Shown in pieces: positions 20,296 through 29,981 of a stretch of 64,000 bases of DNA. Within the stretch, counting starts at the first letter, position 1. Each line of letters opens with the position of its first letter. Source of the DNA: Ceratopteris richardii (taxonomy: Eukaryota > Streptophyta > Polypodiopsida > Polypodiales > Pteridaceae); contig CM035413.1 in assembly GCA_020310875.1 (NCBI GenBank), forward strand, positions 168,634,496-168,698,495, written 5' to 3'. Below the pieces are notes generated by a model. The model worked only from the letters and a program-made list of their open reading frames with translations, was not told where the DNA came from and did not search any database. A program made the translations under genes and the position numbers.

Positions 20296-20523
20296 TGTTG
20301 ATATATTTAGGTAGTGATGTGTGTGAACACTCTAGGACCGCCGGGGCACTTTTTTCCCTCTTTAGGAGGTTTTTTTCCCCCGGCTTGTATATACGCCTAT
20401 TGCCCTAATGGGCTACTTATCTTTGTACATTCTCTAGTAATACATTCAGTCTTGTGTGTTGTGCTCCAAGCTTCTTCTTCTTCCTTGTGCTATTCGCGTG
20501 CTTCCGCAGACATCTAACTCCCA
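20296..20523 (+). repeat. Copia-A1 3' LTR (228 bp)
   Basis: TGTTGATATATT to aactccca, followed by the target duplication atcaa. Five substitutions against the 5' LTR by eye, about 2 percent. Confidence 0.92.
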
Positions 20524-20528
20524 ATCAA

Positions 20529-21046
20529 TTGTTCTTTCAAATCCTTGATCTTTGTGAAAAAATTGTCCATAGAATCACCTTCATTCATGTGTTCACTCTC
20601 CAATTGTTTTCAAAGGTATGCAACACGAGCCTTGTTCCTAGCCTAGTACAATGTGGTAAGTGTATCCCAAGCATCCTTAGCTATTTTGCAAGAGTGAATG
20701 TGAGGAATAATGGCACATTTGACAGACAAAGCTATTAATGCATGTGCCTAAGCATCTCTACCATCCCAACGAATTTGCTTTGCAGTAGGTGCAATAGAAA
20801 TATCAGTAGGAACAGGAATCTGTAGAATTCATCATCTTCGACACCATCTTTATCATCTCTAGCACCTGTATTTGCAATACCTATATTCGTAGGTGTAACA
20901 TGATGTCTTTCAACACCCTACACAATATTCCATAGTCCTTTTGTGACCAATACATGATGCATCATATAAGCCCACAATGGGTAATTCGTACCATCCAACT
21001 TATCCTCAATAGCCAACTTACGAGATACATCACTACTTTCAGCCAT
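20529..21046 (-). pseudogene. Copia-A0 gag, N-terminal part
   Basis: The minus ATG at 21046 starts M-A-E-S-S-D-V-S-R, then V-E-D-K-L-D-G-T-N-Y-P-L-W, as in A1. Downstream the reading of A1 Gag (D-G-V-E-D-D, H-I-H-S-C-K-I-A-K, E-H-M-N-E-G-D) is recovered with frame changes. Copia-A1 cuts it just after the codons around K-E-Q-L-I. Confidence 0.82.
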
Positions 21047-21401
21047 GGCCATTGACTAAAATACCTTGATGCAGAAAAATGATTGTATCTGAAAAAGTTG
21101 AATAGAAATGCCCAAACGAGTTTTGCTAGACCTGTAGCAGACTTCGAGACGCTTATACTGGCGAACCAAAATTGGTATATATCTTTGGCACAAGAAGACA
21201 AAATAGCCTACACAAGCACTGCGATAGTGTGTTTGGAGGCTGAAACGAGCTTAGATCGCGATTTTGGCACCACAAAGCGAAGCCGTTTTGATCTCTGAAA
21301 CACTCTAAGTATGCTTACCAAATTTTGTGCGATTCTGAGACTACAACCCGAGAGGTGTAGAGAATGCCCTAGATGAAGCGGTGACCTGCTCTGATACCAA
21401 T
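21047..21401 (-). promoter_or_regulatory. Copia-A0 leader and primer-binding site
   Basis: gctctgatacca at 21388-21399 is the reverse of TGGTATCAGAGC, two bases from the LTR. The leader aligns with those of A1 and A3. Confidence 0.88.
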
Positions 21402-21583
21402 TGTTGGAGTTAGACATCTACGAAAGCATGCGAACAACACAAGGAAGAAGAAGAAGAAGCCTGGAACACAACACACAATACTGAATGTATTACCACTAGT
21501 ATGTACAAAGATAAGTAGCCCGTTAGAGCAATAGGCATATATACAAGCCGGGGCAAAAAACCTCCTAAAGAGGAAAAAAAGTT
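21402..21583 (-). repeat. Copia-A0 5' LTR, truncated
   Basis: Starts tgttggagttagac beside the primer site and follows the A-family LTR up to gaggaaaaaaagt. The final 45 or so bases are replaced by gypsy LTR sequence. Confidence 0.82.
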
Positions 21584-21772
21584 CGATTGTTCCTCTCTTT
21601 GTTCTTACCTTGTGTGCGTGTGTGTATGCGTGTGCATGCTTGTGTGCTTTTCACTCATGCACTTGTACCTTCACTTGCTCATGGTTTTCATACCAGTCCT
21701 CACATCTCCACGTATTGACATTTATGAGGTGGATCTCCTCATGTTGGTACTCACCATTATGCTAGAGTGACA
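21584..21772 (+). repeat. Gypsy-G LTR 3' fragment
   Basis: From gattgttcctctc to gctagagtgaca it matches the end of the G2 LTR (48930-49119), including the TG-rich run and cctcacatctccacg. No gypsy primer site follows it. Confidence 0.78.
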
Positions 21773-22080
21773 CCTTGTATATACAAAAAGCCAAATTGAC
21801 CAATTTTTTAAAATATATGCTCCATTTTGTGTGTAACTTGAGGAGTCTGTGAGCTTGAGGAGCTTAGGTGGAATCCACATATCAATTTTCATATTTTTTG
21901 GAGCCCATTAGACCCCTCAAATTAGGTCTACAACTATAAATAAAGTTGGAGAGTTCATTTTTGAGGTTGAATTTCTATTGGACTTTTGAGGAAAGAGAGA
22001 TTGTGTAGTAATTGAGAACTATTGTAATTGAGATCAATACAACTTCCATTGCTCATACTCTTTGCTTTTTCCTTGTGTGT
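21773..22080 (+). repeat. Diverged Gypsy-G-like LTR piece
   Basis: The phrases ctccattttgtgtg, gagcttgaggagc and ctataaataaagttggagag correspond to ctccattttgtgc, gagcttgaggagt and ctataaatagagctagagag of the G2 LTR (48650-48860). The similarity is clear but weak, so this is a separate subfamily. The order suggests two LTR fragments side by side rather than one LTR. Confidence 0.55.
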
Positions 22081-22415
22081 GTGTTGTCAGGATCTTGCTC
22101 ACGCGCATACAGAGATTACGGATGCTGAAAACACACAGACAAATAGATGCAACAAGAGACGAGACAGAACGCAGTATTGGGTGCAATCTCCCCCCATGCA
22201 CTCTATTTCGACAGTCCACAGAGTGCATGTATTTATAGGACTTTTTGATTATGTCGAAAAGAGTGGTTACATGAGAGCGGCTTTGAAAAGCAAGCGTGAA
22301 ACTAAAAGTTGGTAACTTTTATAGAAAGCCATTGCTTTCAATAACAAAAACTGCGGTATACAACGACCCTTATTCTAACCATTACTTTTCTAATTGTTTC
22401 TAACAATAGAACCTT
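22081..22415. other. Unassigned DNA
   Basis: No similarity to the other elements and no convincing frame. It includes gtgcaatctccccccatgcac and a stretch with many C and A runs. Confidence 0.4.
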
Positions 22416-22490
22416 CTACGCATAATAATTATTCGGATTATTGATATCCGCCCTTTCACGCTTTGCACGCTCCTCACGAACCTTCAGCTG
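22416..22490 (-). other. Short coding-like segment with possible splice acceptor
   Basis: Minus strand 22490-22416 reads Q-L-K-V-R-E-E-R-A-K-R-E-R-A-D-I and then a stop, preceded by tttgatatag, which could be a 3' splice site. The basic/acidic composition also resembles the tail of Gypsy-G integrase (31214-31402). Only 24 codons, so this is a weak call. Confidence 0.25.
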
Positions 22491-22569
22491 CTATATCAAA
22501 AACATCAAACACACATTAATACATTAATAATATAACACTTTAACAATGCATTGTTCAATAATAATTTAA

Positions 22570-22765
22570 CATTCCAACAATGCATTGTTCAACATATTCC
22601 ATGTTACAATCCAACAATGCATTGGCCAACATATTCCATGTTACAATCCAACAATGCATTGGCCAACATATTCCATGTTACAATCCAACAATGCATTGGC
22701 CAACATATTCCATGTTACACTCCAACAATGCATTGTTCAACATATTCCATAAGTTATAACATGCC
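22570..22765 (+). repeat. 37-bp tandem repeat with CAATGCATTG core
   Basis: About 4.5 units of acaatccaacaatgcattgg followed by ccaacatattccatgtt. Each unit holds the 10-base palindrome caatgcattg. The first and last units read gttcaac where the inner ones read ggccaac. Confidence 0.9.
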
Positions 22766-22899
22766 CCTCAGTTGAAAAAGCAACTGACCTCAGTTGATAA
22801 AATAATAAACATGGATGGCCAGTCACATGTTTCATCACTGAATAAAAAAAAATAGGCATGTGCCATGTAAAAACACATGCATGGAAATGTTCATGGAGC

Positions 22900-23390
22900 T
22901 GTTACTTTTTACGAAAAACAATTTCAAAAGGTGCACGACCAGTAGTGGTGTGTGCAGTGTTATTGTAAGCAAATTGAAGCAATGGCAACTTTTCATCCCA
23001 GTTATTATGATTATCTAATGAATAACAACACAATAAATCAAGAATAGTACTCTTTGTGGCCTCACTTTGTCCATTACTTTCAGGATGAAATGCAGAACTA
23101 AAATCTATTTTAGAACCAAAAGAAGGTAACCCAAAAATGATTACAAATTCTAACATCACGATCAGATAATATTACTTTAGGAAATCCATGATGTGGGAAA
23201 ATGCATTTAATGAATAATTTTGTAGCTTGAGGTGCAGTGAAAGTTTTTCTACATGGAATGAAACATGCATATTTACTAGACCTATTAACTATTGTCCAAA
23301 TCATATCATTATGTGATGAAGTGATGGGCCTTCTCTGACACTCTCTATGCATACCTTCATGCATGGCAACTAATCCCATTCACCTTGCTC
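22900..23390 (-). pseudogene. Chromovirus-type gypsy integrase fragment
   Basis: The minus frames 23379-23110 and 23159-22902 together give W-T-I-V-N-R-S-S-K-Y, I-L-S-D-R-D-V-R-I, H-P-E-S-N-G-Q-S-E and F-A-Y-N-N-T-A-H. These are the integrase core motifs of plant chromoviruses. The first catalytic aspartate is N in V-N-R; the second (S-D-R-D) and the glutamate (G-Q-S-E) remain. A frameshift falls near 23110-23160. No LTR, RT or chromodomain adjoins it. Confidence 0.82.
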
Positions 23391-25338
23391 GATTGGGCTA
23401 TGACATTCATCCACCCATTTTTAGAGAAAATTACCATCGTCATTGCCCACTACATGGTAGGAGACTCTGTATGGGAGATACTACAGCTACAAGGAGCATC
23501 CTCAACCATTATGATTGATAATAATGCTCAGCATTTTGGAATCCCCTTTGAAGGTGTCGAACAAGTTATCTTTTTTCCATAGAAAACATGCATAAGATCT
23601 TTTCCATATCTTCCTTGAATGGGTATGTTATTTTCCAAGCGTCAAAACTAGAACACACCATTTTGCAATTCTTAGTTGTCACCCTTAACCTGCAAACCAA
23701 ACACTATGGCATTAGTCGCCTATTCTATTATTTTCTCCATGCAGCTTAGACCACACCCACCGATTGGGAAAACTTTTTCTTTCTCCACATTTACAAGGAA
23801 TGCCAATGCATTACAGATGCCATCTTGCACAACTACCACCCAAAGTCTAGGTTACCTTATATTTTTTCCATCCTCTATCCTAGGGAATTTCCCATTCCTA
23901 TTCATGTCCTTTTAGTGCCATGTGTTGGCATTCTGGCCATTCCCATGCAACTTCCCTTGCTCTTTGAGGCCAAAGATGACACATTCATTGTTTCCTTGTA
24001 CTATTGGGGTCCTCCTCCCACCCCATAGCCTTGTCCCCAACCTTCTCTATACCTTTCCCAAATATGATATGGACACTAGAGTTTTTCACTCTGCTCGATG
24101 TCAGTTTGTGATACTTGGCCACCCTCTCCTATCATCTCTAGCCACTTTGTTCCAACCTGTCCAGACTCCTCCCATCACTCCTTTGCACGGCTGCTCAATT
24201 ACTTGCCCCCTTCTACTCCCCATTCTAGTGTTGGTGGGCTAGTCCACAACCTTACCACCTACATCTCCATGTTGGAACCCTTCCTGCACACCCATGCATA
24301 ACTATTTACCAAAACTGTGTTATTTGTAGCACAATGCTCGGTTGAACTAATGAGCATCTAATATCAAAAAATGATGATCTCATGGCCACCCTTGGTGACA
24401 TTCACATGCATCGTCAAGAAAACTGGCATGAATCCTTGGGCTTACAAAAGTCTACCATTACCTTACAATAGGAATGCAATCGATTCTAATACGAGTATAG
24501 ATCTCTTGAACATATTTATAATGAAGTTTGTGATGAGTCACAAGCTATGCAGTCCCAAAAAAAAAGCACATGCAAAAGCCACTCTAAATGATGCTCATGT
24601 AGTTTCCAAAGTTGATATGCTCGAAGTGATTCTAGAAAAGCATATGGTTTCGATGGTCTTAAAGTTTTTCTAAAAGAGGATCTCCATAGTATTCAAAGAG
24701 CATGTGGCAAATTTTAAGAGTGAGGTACCACTAGAGTAGGATAGTGACAAAGAAAATGCAAAATAAATTTTTTTGGGTTCAAGTCCATCATGTGTGCTAA
24801 ATTGTTAGTCAGAATCATATTTAAATCATCTTTTATACTAAAGGGCTTCTATAAATCAAGAAGGCAAAATCAAATCATTGTATTGATTCCCTTATTAATG
24901 AAATAGAAGTGTAGTTGGTGCATGTGTGGCATCCTGGCCATAGTGTGCAACTACTATACGATGATCTTGTCTATCTCGTGTATAGTGTTTTGATTAACTT
25001 TCTGTGTAATAATTATGTCTCTCTACTTTGAATTTTGAAGTTGAGAACAACTGCAATGTGTAAATAATGCAGTATGCAATTAATTGAATTAATAATAACT
25101 ATGTGATTATTGATGCGGGAAGCTATCGATTGTGTAATATAGAAACGAGTTAATTCTGTATTGGTGGAGTGTGTAATAGAACAATATTCAAAGAAAATTA
25201 TGGTAAGAAAAGTGATTTTAAGACAAAGTAGGAATTCATTGTGCTCTTGATAGGAAAAAGTCAAGGGTTAGCATAATAGCTTAGCCCTACTAGCGAAAAA
25301 CCCAAATTATATATTAGTAAATTCAACTTGTCTGCGGA
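23391..25338. other. Unassigned 1.9-kb stretch
   Basis: Only short open frames, none recognised. C-rich text at 23676-24300 gives several overlapping frames with frequent proline and no motif. A broken frame at 24380-24670 has a charged, Gln/Lys/Ser-rich reading. It may be an old retroelement or ancient gene sequence. No terminal repeats are evident. Confidence 0.4.
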
Positions 25339-25506
25339 GTTTGTTACTCAAAGCAATTAACAAAGAGACTTTAGGCTAATAGTGTCAAAGAAGGTTTCTC
25401 AACCCCAAATACAAGGAAGGGGGTTTGTTACTCAAAGCAATTGACAAAGAGACTTTAGGCTAATAGTGCCAAAGAAGGTTTCTCAACCCCAAACACAAGG
25501 AAGAAT
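25339..25506 (+). repeat. 84-bp tandem duplication
   Basis: gtttgttactcaaagcaatt... recurs at 25423, 84 bases later, with a few substitutions (aaatac/aaacac, tgtc/tgcc). Two units. Confidence 0.85.
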
Positions 25507-25697
25507 CAGGCGGATACCAAAGACCCAATTAACTCAAGCAACTCGGGCTAGCCAACCTTTATGGAAAACGTCAAGACAAAGATGACCTCAAGCTCATCAA
25601 AATTCTCTCAAGCACAAGGCTCAAAAATCCCATGAGACGGATTGGCAAGGGCCCAATATATTTCATATTTGGTGCCAAAAACTTAACTATGGCTTAA

Positions 25698-26261
25698 CAC
25701 AATCACGATCAAAATTGGATTCCTAAGATCCATAGTCCCATGTCAGCTATGAGGCGTCAGCCATTAAGTATGCAACTAAAGAAGGAGAACCAAAGGAAGC
25801 AACTAGCTCTTGCTAAGCAAAAAAAAATTGCACACACTACAAAATACAGACATCAGGCAAAGCGATCAAGTGCAATAAGGAAAATTTGGATTCCCAAATC
25901 CCAAATTCAATTGTTCACTTTAGCCCATGAGAAGAAACCATGGGTTTCCAAGAGCAAGCAACAAATTAAAAGTCGACAAACATGGAGCACACAATACCTA
26001 AAAAAGGTGAAACAAATTTGGCTAGCCAAGTCTCATATTCAATCCTACAAATATGATAAATACATTTGGAGGCCCATCAACAAAATAGTCTATCTAAAAA
26101 ATTCCAAGCTTCTATACATTGGCACAACAAATGATGTCCTCAAAGTCAATAGACTACTACGCCAAGAGATCTCTACAGTGGCAACCAAAAGTCAAGTGTT
26201 CCATCCTCCAATAAAACATAACAAATTCATCAATGGAAACAACACAATTATGGTTTGTTAA
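25698..26261 (+). CDS. W-x-P-K repeat ORF, copy 1
   Basis: Frame open from the codon after a TAA at 25695 to a TAA at 26259; the first ATG is 25740 (173 aa). Very basic. Tryptophan motifs recur: N-W-I-P-K-I, I-W-I-P-K-S, P-W-V-S-K-S, I-W-L-A-K-S and I-W-R-P-I-N. It resembles the better-preserved set at 29982-30749 (minus), which lies after integrase in Gypsy-G0. W-V-P-K and W-K-P-T-G-R motifs are known from plant copia polyproteins, so a retroelement origin is likely; the function is unknown. No integrase is attached here. Confidence 0.5.
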   Translation, partial: HNHDQNWIPKIHSPMSAMRRQPLSMQLKKENQRKQLALAKQKKIAHTTKYRHQAKRSSAIRKIWIPKSQIQLFTLAHEKKPWVSKSKQQIKSRQTWSTQYLKKVKQIWLAKSHIQSYKYDKYIWRPINKIVYLKNSKLLYIGTTNDVLKVNRLLRQEISTVATKSQVFHPPIKHNKFINGNNTIMVC

Positions 26262-27902
26262 GTGCTTGCTTTACATTGGATTTCTCCTCTCCAATCATCA
26301 AAGTATAAAGGAACAACAACCTCAAACACTTAAACTATCAATCCGGGAAGTATACTAAGACCCTAGCCTCTTATTCATCAATGGAATTCAAGATTCATCA
26401 TCACACGATCATTATTATCAGAGTTTTCACAAAAGATATGGATAAATCTCATAATTCTTGTAGAGTGATTTAGAAATAATATTTTTTAGTATCTTCTATC
26501 AAAAGTGTGCTATTTTTCATAATAAAGACATTCATAACATCAAATAGAGATTTTAATACCTATATCCCTGTGACTAGAGAACCACAATTCCGACAGATTC
26601 ACATAATCATGAAGAAATAGTAATTTTGAAGGCTTAATGGAGCTTAGAAGATAAAATAGATTTATACAAGCATGAAAAACTCAAAGAACTACCGATCACA
26701 AAGATAAATCCATGGAAAATACTAAAAAAATCAACTTGGAATCACCATTAAAGCTTGATTATGGGATTTGGAAAAAGAAAGAGCTCTCAAGTTCTCATTA
26801 ATTGCCAAAACTAGAAGATGATGCTAGAATTGAGTCATAATTGACTTATATGTGAGGGGATGATGAGATACTTCTAGAGATGAGGTAGTGCTGCAAAAAG
26901 CCTACTCTACACTTTCCAATCTAACTTCAGGGATGCTCAATATACTTCATTAGCTTCTCAATGATGTGTAAAGATCCATCAAGTCCTTTGGAGCATCATT
27001 CTTAAATGTTTGCATTATAACAAATAACTTTTATATGCAAGAAATGATAAGAACCTTCTATTTTGGGAATAGAAGGTCTCAATATTATGCTCAAAGCTCA
27101 CAACCTGGTATGACTTGACCAAAGAGATTTTGCACACATTGAACTGAAGTGTATAACTAACTAAAGCAAGTTATTTCATGAATTTACCTGCACCATACAA
27201 GGAGAAATGAATTTAGCAAGTCAGGGGGGTCATCCCGACTTTTCAGGATCTAGAAGATATGCAAACATTGTCATCTTCTTTGCTCCATATCTTGAGATCT
27301 ACTGAATCAAACTTAATGAAAATTTATATATGAACACTAGACAACTTACTCTTACTATTCTAAGTTAATTCATAGAAAATTAATGAGTATATGCATGGAA
27401 ATTGATTCCACAAGTTCACTATAATGATGAAGATGCTACAACAGACAGTAGACAGAGATGTACTCAATGACATGTATCAAAATATGAATGTTATTGCACA
27501 TATAGTATTAAGGGAGTGTAGAGGACTACACATAGATAATGTGAGATAAATTTATGCTCAAGTTTGTAGCTCAATGCCTCTCAAAAATTTCTCTCTTTTT
27601 TCGTGACTAAAACCATGTGTATTTATACACATTATTTGAATTTGAATTTTAAATCTTCTCACCTAAAAGTGATCCTATACTTTGGGGATGTGATTGGTTT
27701 GATTCCTCTAACAAATGAGTCATGGGTCTATCCTCCTATCTTCACAATATTCTTTCCTCTTTTCTACATTTACCTTTATCCAAGATAAATAGAATGAGAT
27801 TGACTAGCATAGGTTCATATGTAGGTCTTTATGTGAGAGGACAACTAATGTGTGTAGTCCTTAAGCTTAAGCAAAGCACTTAGGCTTGCTAAATGTACCA
27901 AC
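26262..27902 (-). other. AT-rich DNA, possibly a long copia LTR
   Basis: No convincing coding frame. Its right edge, aaatgtaccaaca at 27902, is followed by aacccccctcaagcc, the reverse of a G-rich polypurine tract, as expected where a minus-strand 3' LTR begins. The left LTR end could not be fixed and no second copy is in the window. Confidence 0.35.
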
Positions 27903-28392
27903 AAACCCCCCTCAAGCCTAAGATGCTTGATTCTTCAATCCTTCAAGATTTCCTACAATCCAATCATTGATTTGAATCTACTTAATTTGCTTCCATCAAA
28001 GGCCGTCATCATCATATCTACACATTGTTGATGAGTTTATACATATGAGAGTTGAATCTTTTTGCTCATAATCTTCTCTCTAACATAATGATAATGAACT
28101 TCTATATGTTTAGGCCTTGCACAATAGATTGGGTTAGCAACAAGATGTAATGAGCTAATATTGTCTCCAAATATATGTGGAATTGAAGTGTTCAACCCTA
28201 AATTAGAATATAGGGTTCTAATCCACATAGCTTCTATGTAACATTTGCAAGTCCTCTATACTCAGCTTCTATTGATGAAAGAGCAACTCTGGTTTGCTTC
28301 TTGGAAGACCATGAGACTAATTTTGTACCTACAAAAGTAAGGTATCCAGATGTGCTTCTCCTATCATCTTTAGAGCTTGCCCAATCTGCATC
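27903..28392 (-). pseudogene. Copia RNase H fragment
   Basis: The minus frame 28228-28037 reads G-D-N-I-S-S-L-H, N-P-I-Y-C-A-R, K-H-I-E-V-H-Y-H-Y-V-R-E-K; upstream, to 28392, [13 protein letters not shown] and R-S-T-S-G-Y. This is the copia RNase H end, closest in style to Copia-F (46010-46270). It is cut inside D-A-D-W by the Gypsy-G0 LTR; the bases beside the cut are gcatc (28388-28392). Confidence 0.82.
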
Positions 28393-29021
28393 TGTCACTC
28401 TAGCACAATGGCAAGTACCAACGTGAGGAGATACACCTCATAAATGTCAATCCATGGAGACGTGAGGACTGGTATGAAGACCATAAGCAAGTGATGGCAC
28501 AAGTGCGTGAGTGAAAGCACACATGCATGCACACACATACACACACACACATGCACAAGGCAAGAGCAAAGAGTGGAACAATGGAAGGTCTTTGATTACA
28601 AAAGAACTCTCTTAAAAAAGCTCAAATCTACAACAAGCTCACCTAAAAAATGAGTTCTCTAGTTCTTTTTATAGCTTTTTGAGTGGTTTTGGCCTTGTCT
28701 AGACCTAATGTATAGCTTACTTAAAAATTAGGTTCCAGGGCTTATTTGGAGGCTCAAACGGAGTCTAAAATTTATGAAAATTGGTAGGATGATACTTCTA
28801 ATACTCCTCAAGTTTGAGGACTCCTTGGCTTGAACAAAATGGAGTTGGAAAAATGGAAAATGGTATTTACAATGGTTTTTAGTGATAAAAATCACTATTT
28901 TTATAGGGAATTCTTCTGAAAATTTGACATGTGCTTCTTTGGAGCTCCCTACATGATCCTTCTTCTTGTGTGTCCACTTTCTTGATGTGCTTCCGTGCTT
29001 TGTCCTTGACTTTGAGTGTCA
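28393..29021 (-). repeat. Gypsy-G0 3' LTR (629 bp)
   Basis: In element orientation TGACACTCAAAGTC to CTAGAGTGACA. Preceded by the polypurine tract CTAGAGGGGGGAGT (plus 29022-29035). The same family as 35261-35620 and 48495-49119: shared phrases are gaggagt-type repeats, the TG-rich run and cctcacgtctccatgg on reading minus. Confidence 0.87.
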
Positions 29022-29035
29022 AAACTCCCCCCTCT

Positions 29036-29981
29036 AGAGTCTATTGTCCCTGGCAGACCCTTATTGTAGTGGTTGTTCCATGTAGTGTTGTGAGAGGTAG
29101 TGTTTGTCATGTATCAACCAGAGCGGTCCATCTTCTGAATGTAGCTTGGTCAGTTGTCTTGTTCCTTAGTTTTCCACTACCAGCCTATGCGAATTTGGTC
29201 CCATTGTATGTACTTCTTCCTTGGATTTGAGCGGGATGGTGTATTGGTGTGCTTCCAAAGATTGTGAGTTGCTCCAAAGAGGTTGTCAATGTTGATCTTG
29301 AGCAGCTGTTGACTGTGAGTTGCTTTATAGGTACTAATGTTGTAACCCTGATCTCCTTTGGATCTTCTAAACATGGATTACAAGTACATGTGACCCATAA
29401 TGAATGATGGGTAAGTGTGTTAGTGCATGGGTTGAAGAACATATGTGCCTTGTGCACAACCTTGTAATGTGGCCCTATGCATGCGTACTTGGCCAATGCA
29501 TCAGAAGAAGTATGGTGCAAGAAATTTGGTCTTGAGCTAAGTGCTCAAGGGTATGCTGATGAAGAGGTTTCCTAATCTATCATGGTTATATTGTTGTCAA
29601 AGGGTGCTTACCATGGTGAAATGTCAGTCTGTGTTTATCTCTTTGTGTTGTACTCCCATCATGGTGATTGACCATTAGCTTGTCGTTCTGTTGATGGATG
29701 TCCTTGTTGACAATTTGCTAATGAGGTTCTTTGAGCGCGTGGTCCTGTTTCTTCTTATTCTTCTTTTTTTTTTGGAACAATGTCACAAAGAGGGTGTTTA
29801 GTATCAATAAACTATTTTACATATGTCAAATGTGTATCATGTGCCTAGGATTCTCAACTGTGTCTATGCATGGCCATGTAAGGTGGCCCTATAATAGTGC
29901 ATACTTTGGGAAATGCATGACCTGAATGGTGCAAAAGAAAAGATTATGCCAAAGGCACATGGTTGTTGAACATCGAGGCTT
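29036..29981 (-). other. Gypsy-G0 region between last ORF and polypurine tract
   Basis: No supported coding frame. One phrase recurs about 420 bases apart with changes: gcattggccaagtacgc and agggccacattacaagg (29450-29500, minus) against gcatttcccaaagtatgc and agggccaccttacatgg (29870-29915, minus). Confidence 0.5.

Larger units (their letters stand above)
15355..20523 (+). mobile_element. Copia-A1 retrotransposon, structurally complete
   Basis: 5,169 bp with both LTRs, tRNA-Met primer site, gag, protease, integrase, RT, RNase H and polypurine tract in copia order. Flanked by a perfect 5-base duplication, atcaa (15350-15354, 20524-20528), inside Copia-A0 gag. The two LTRs differ by five substitutions, a 19-base duplication in the 5' LTR, and two bases at the 3' end. 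The polyprotein is in one frame apart from a small shift near 16112, broken by five isolated stops. Confidence 0.95.
1313..21583 (-). mobile_element. Copia-A0 retrotransposon, host of two later insertions
   Basis: A minus-strand Ty1/copia element in three blocks: 1313-3774 (LTR, RNase H, RT, linker, integrase end), 13822-15354 (integrase, protease, gag end) and 20524-21583 (gag start, leader, LTR). The first gap holds Chromo-C1, flanked by gaaac at 3770-3774 and 13822-13826. The second holds Copia-A1, flanked by atcaa at 15350-15354 and 20524-20528. Removing both leaves about 5.05 kb, near the 5.17 kb of Copia-A1. Both outer LTRs lack roughly the last 45 bases, so the element's own target duplication is lost. 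Every gene is broken by stops and frameshifts. Confidence 0.88.

Noticed and set aside
22551-22775. Coding frame of 74 residues
   Set aside because: It is a translation of the 37-bp tandem repeat.
23676-24301. Proline-rich protein in overlapping plus frames
   Set aside because: Several frames are open at once because the strand is C-rich; none has motifs or a consistent start.
25740-26261. Ribosomal or histone-like basic host protein
   Set aside because: No family motif fits; the W-x-P-K repeats match the retroelement ORF at 29982-30749.
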